Assembly: GCA_023052935.1 (NCBI GenBank)
Contig: CM041295.1
Coordinates: forward strand, 167,826,366-167,890,365
Direction: 5' to 3'
DNA length: 64,000 nucleotides
Origin: Piezodorus guildinii
Lineage: Eukaryota > Arthropoda > Insecta > Hemiptera > Pentatomidae
Of the stretch, positions 61,627-64,000 are shown piece by piece. The position numbers and the translations under genes were made by a program. Below the pieces are notes generated by a model. That model was not told the origin of the DNA, searched no databases, and worked only from the letters and a program-made list of their open reading frames with translations. Position 1 is the stretch's first letter; every line of letters begins with the position of its first letter.

Positions 61627-62958
61627 CTATGGTAATCTTAACTTGGCCATTGGGAACCTCAATTGTTCGATATGGACCGTCCTCCGCTTTTTAGGGTCCT
61701 TGACGCTCTGGATAGTGACCACGTTATGTTCCCGGATAGTGATCACTCGGAAGGGGCCCTCGTATCGCTCCAGCTCCTTTCCCCTGTTCGATACTTTCCT
61801 CCTGTATACGATCAGTCCTATTTTAATGTCACCGCTAATATCCCTTACGCCCAGATTATGCTTCGCAACCCGGCGGCATTTCTCCGACTCGATCCTCCGC
61901 CTGACTTTGTTCCACCGTTTCGCCAGCAATATGCGGTTGGCTACCGCTCGATCCAATTGTTCTCTGTTTGCTACCGTCCCTGACCAATCCCTAGGGCGGT
62001 CCCGAAGGCCGAAGAGGATTTCGAATGGCGCGAATCCCGTGATAGAGTGGATAGAATGGTTATACGCCGCGACCGCCTTTGTCATAGCCATGTCCGGCTC
62101 TAAGCCTTTGTCCATCTGATAAACACGCAAATGGTCGCTCAACGTACTATGGAGCCTTTCAATACCCCCTCTGCTTTTTGCGTGCCCTGGAGTGTTGAGG
62201 TGCCAAGCTATGTCAAGAGCTTTCGCTTCCGTGTGTATGGCGGCATTGTCGAACTCCTTACCGCCATCGGATGCTATTCGTTCTGGAATCCCATAGAATT
62301 GGAACCATGTCCGTATGGCCTCTAAAACCGCTTCCGAGGATCGCTGTTGGACAAGATACGCCATGGCGATCTTGCTGAACGTATCTAGTATCGTCACCCA
62401 TTTGTACCCTCTCCAGGTGAAAGTATCGACCTGCAAATCTATCAGAGGTGCCTCCGAGGTTGTTGTCTCTTCTTGGACCGTTTGAGGAGGGTTCCGGTCA
62501 TACTTTTTGGTGAGGCAGATATTACAGTTCCCAATGATTTCCTGAATCATTTTCCTCATGCCCCACCAAAAATATCTCCGCTTGAGTGCCAGGAAGGTTT
62601 CGTTGACTCCTCGATGGTTTGTTTTTCCCTGATGATACGCCACTGTCACTTCGCGCTGGCGCTCCACATCCTTCAGTAATTCGACCATCAGGGTGCAGCG
62701 GACGAACGATCTGTCCACTCCTATTTTCTCCTCTCGCCATAGTCTTTTAATCTTCTCCCATACTGTCTCGTTGCCGACATACAGGTGATGATTTTTTCCA
62801 GGCGTAGAAACATCATTAAGCGTGCGGCAAATCAGATCCTCGCCGATCCCCGGTTGCGACCAGATCGTGGTGATTTTACTTCCGTAAAAAGCCGAGCTAT
62901 CCTCTTCCGTGGCGCCTTCCTCTCGCGCTCCCTGACCCCCTTCTTCTTCTGCGTCCAA
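61627..62958 (-). pseudogene. Gypsy-type integrase
   Basis: The frame holds the zinc region (VAYHQGKTNHRGVNETFLAL, then NCNICLTKK), then the core with LQVDTFTWRGYKW (D), RIASDGGKEFDN (D) and SRGGIERLHSTL (E). I count 35 residues between the second D and the E, so the DD35E triad is intact. It is followed by a C-terminal domain (GLIVYRRKVSNRGKELERYEGPF). The first 40 or so residues come from a shifted frame over the end of RNase H. The integrase domain itself looks sound, but it can no longer be made as part of the normal polyprotein. Confidence 0.85.
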
Positions 62959-63329
62959 TCTCTAAGAAATCGTGGGAGGTTGCTAGATGGTTCTCCAGTT
63001 TCTTCTTCCAATGCGTTAATGATGAGAGCACGGGACAGCCAGTCCGCTACCACATTTTCTTTTCCCGGCTTATACGCTATCTCAAAGTTATATTGGCTGA
63101 GGAACTCTTTCCACCTGGTAACTCTAGCTGAGGACTCCTTCAGGGGGCCAACCCACTCTAACGGTCTATGGTCCGTGTGGACTTTGAATTTTCTGCCAAA
63201 CACGTACGGTCTAAAGTGATCAATGGCCCACACTATCCCCAACAATTGCCGTTCCAGAGCACTATAGCGCGTCTCGGCATTTGAGAGACGTCTGCTAGCA
63301 TAAGCGATCGGACGTTCACCCTTTATCAA
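62832..63329 (-). pseudogene. Gypsy-type RNase H, N-terminus deleted
   Basis: The frame starts abruptly at IKGERPIAYASRRLSNAE and continues through YSALERQLLGIVWAIDHF (E), FKVHTDHRPLEW (D) and KPGKENVVADWLSR. The preceding RT connection and the first RNase H strand with its catalytic D are gone. The frame overlaps the integrase frame by 127 bp, with a shift between them. Confidence 0.82.
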
Positions 63330-63972
63330 AAACTTTTCTTAAATGTGTTACGTGTTGCTCCTCGGTTTTGCTGAACACTAGCAGATCTTCCATATATATT
63401 TGACAGAATGTTTCATCGATTCCCCTCAAGAACTCGTCCATAAGCCTTTGGAATGTAATCGGCGCATTTTTCAAGCCGAAGGGCATCCTTCTAAATTCAT
63501 AATGCCCTCTTTCGAATGAAAAAGCTGTTTTATGGCTATCTTTGGGGTGCATTCTGATTTGGTGATAACCAGCTTTTAAATCGAGTGTGCTGAATATGGT
63601 TGACCCGCTTAATCGGTCTAAAATATCTTCAAATCTGGGGATGGGATATTTTTCATCTAGGGTGTTTTCATTCAGTTTCCTGAAATCAATCACTAGCCTA
63701 TATTTTTCCTTATTTTCTCCCGGCAAGCTCTTCTTCTTTACTATCCAGAGAGGACTGTTATATGGCGAAGTACTGTCTTCTATGATACCTTGCTTTTTTA
63801 GATTCTGTATTTCATCCCTAATGTGCTGCTTTAATGCTTGAGGGTATCGCCTTTCCTTCACGTACGTGACCCTTTCTTGCTTTAGGGGAATTTCATGAAC
63901 TGTTTTCCCAGTTGCCCCTAACAGTTCGTCATCTTTAAAGAAAATGTCTCCGAATTCTTCCCTCAATGTCAA
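63316..63972 (-). pseudogene. Gypsy-type RT, altered active site, C-terminally cut
   Basis: The frame holds QTLKQHIRDEIQNL-type sequence, YNSPLWIVKKKS, KYRLVIDFRKLNENT, FSTLDLKAGYHQIRM (catalytic D), FSFERGHYEFRRMPFGLKNAPITFQ, and QIYMEDLLVFS, where YMED stands in place of the usual YxDD. It ends HLRKVFDKG and a stop, joined to RNase H sequence. At least the thumb and connection (roughly 200 residues) are deleted. The frame begins at the first Met in the window's open stretch, not at the true start of pol, which continues to the right. Confidence 0.83.
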
Positions 63973-64000
63973 CCTCCATTCCTTGACCCGACTAACCGCC

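Larger units (their letters stand above)
61162..64000 (-). mobile_element. Gypsy-type Ty3 LTR element, right part outside the window
   Basis: The 3' LTR (about 61162-61351), polypurine tract (GGCGGGGGGGAGT from 61361 leftward), integrase, RNase H remnant and RT lie on the minus strand in that order. The rest of pol, gag and the 5' LTR would be beyond 64000. No env-like frame is seen between pol and the LTR. Pol has a large deletion and a frameshift. Confidence 0.82.

Noticed and set aside
61643..62119. 158-codon plus-strand frame opposite the gypsy integrase
   Set aside because: It is an antisense shadow with no domain.

Overview
The window looks like a stretch of AT-rich arthropod (probably insect) genome made almost entirely of transposable elements. 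I see no bacterial gene organisation, no rRNA and no clear complete host gene. The element mix is Penelope-like elements (PLEs), BEL/Pao, CsRn1-type and gypsy-type Ty3 elements, R1-, R2-, RTE-, Jockey- and I-like LINEs, Harbinger, mariner, and small hAT-like and TTAA-flanked MITEs. That mix is typical of insects. The species cannot be named from sequence alone. The only host-gene candidates are one exon at 14484-14704 (minus) and a weaker one at 26701-26962 (minus).

Layout. 599-3796: a degenerate PIF/Harbinger transposon (TTA target duplication) with a tandemly duplicated transposase start and a minus-strand PLE remnant inside it. 3930-4465: a worn LINE RT fragment. 5282-13156: a PLE with 85-bp inverted terminal repeats, split in its GIY-YIG endonuclease by a BEL/Pao element (7149-12129, two 409-bp LTRs, CTGAT duplication) that has lost its reverse transcriptase. 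13962-14268: a hAT-like MITE. 15075-17190: a mariner remnant, then the 3' end of an RNase-H-bearing LINE. 17935-19237: a 5'-truncated R2-like copy. 19238-20285: PLE 3' ends, including a 309-bp-arm palindrome. 22765-26420: a GC-rich CsRn1-type Ty3 element truncated in its integrase.

27701-28166 is a compact insertion flanked by a perfect 16-bp duplication. It contains three identical 119-bp units, each with a hammerhead-ribozyme-like core of the kind known from PLE terminal repeats. 29110-30638 is a 5'-truncated Jockey LINE (minus). 30640-43400 is one old I-like LINE interrupted twice: by an R2-like element with an intact 1055-codon ORF (31175-34342, minus), and by a CsRn1-type Ty3 element (about 38435-42796, minus). 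The R2-like ORF starts with a segment resembling the N-terminal domain of kinesin-13 proteins, which is the most unusual protein architecture in the window.

43639-46883 is a complete RTE-like LINE with an intact 1002-codon ORF, inserted in a T-run that appears to be the poly(A) tail of a minus-strand R1-like LINE. That R1-like LINE (46892-about 55610) is itself split by a nearly intact Jockey-type LINE (47571-51660) with an 11-bp duplication. 55.6-61.1 kb holds microsatellites, a PLE remnant, a nested pair of inverted-repeat elements, a tRNA-like SINE, a fold-back element and a mariner remnant. 61162-64000 is the 3' two-thirds of a gypsy-type element (minus) that runs off the window.

The sequence therefore records at least four layers of nested insertion. 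The genes do not form a host pathway. What acts together is the retrotransposition machinery inside each element (gag, protease, RT, RNase H, integrase or endonuclease), most of it broken.
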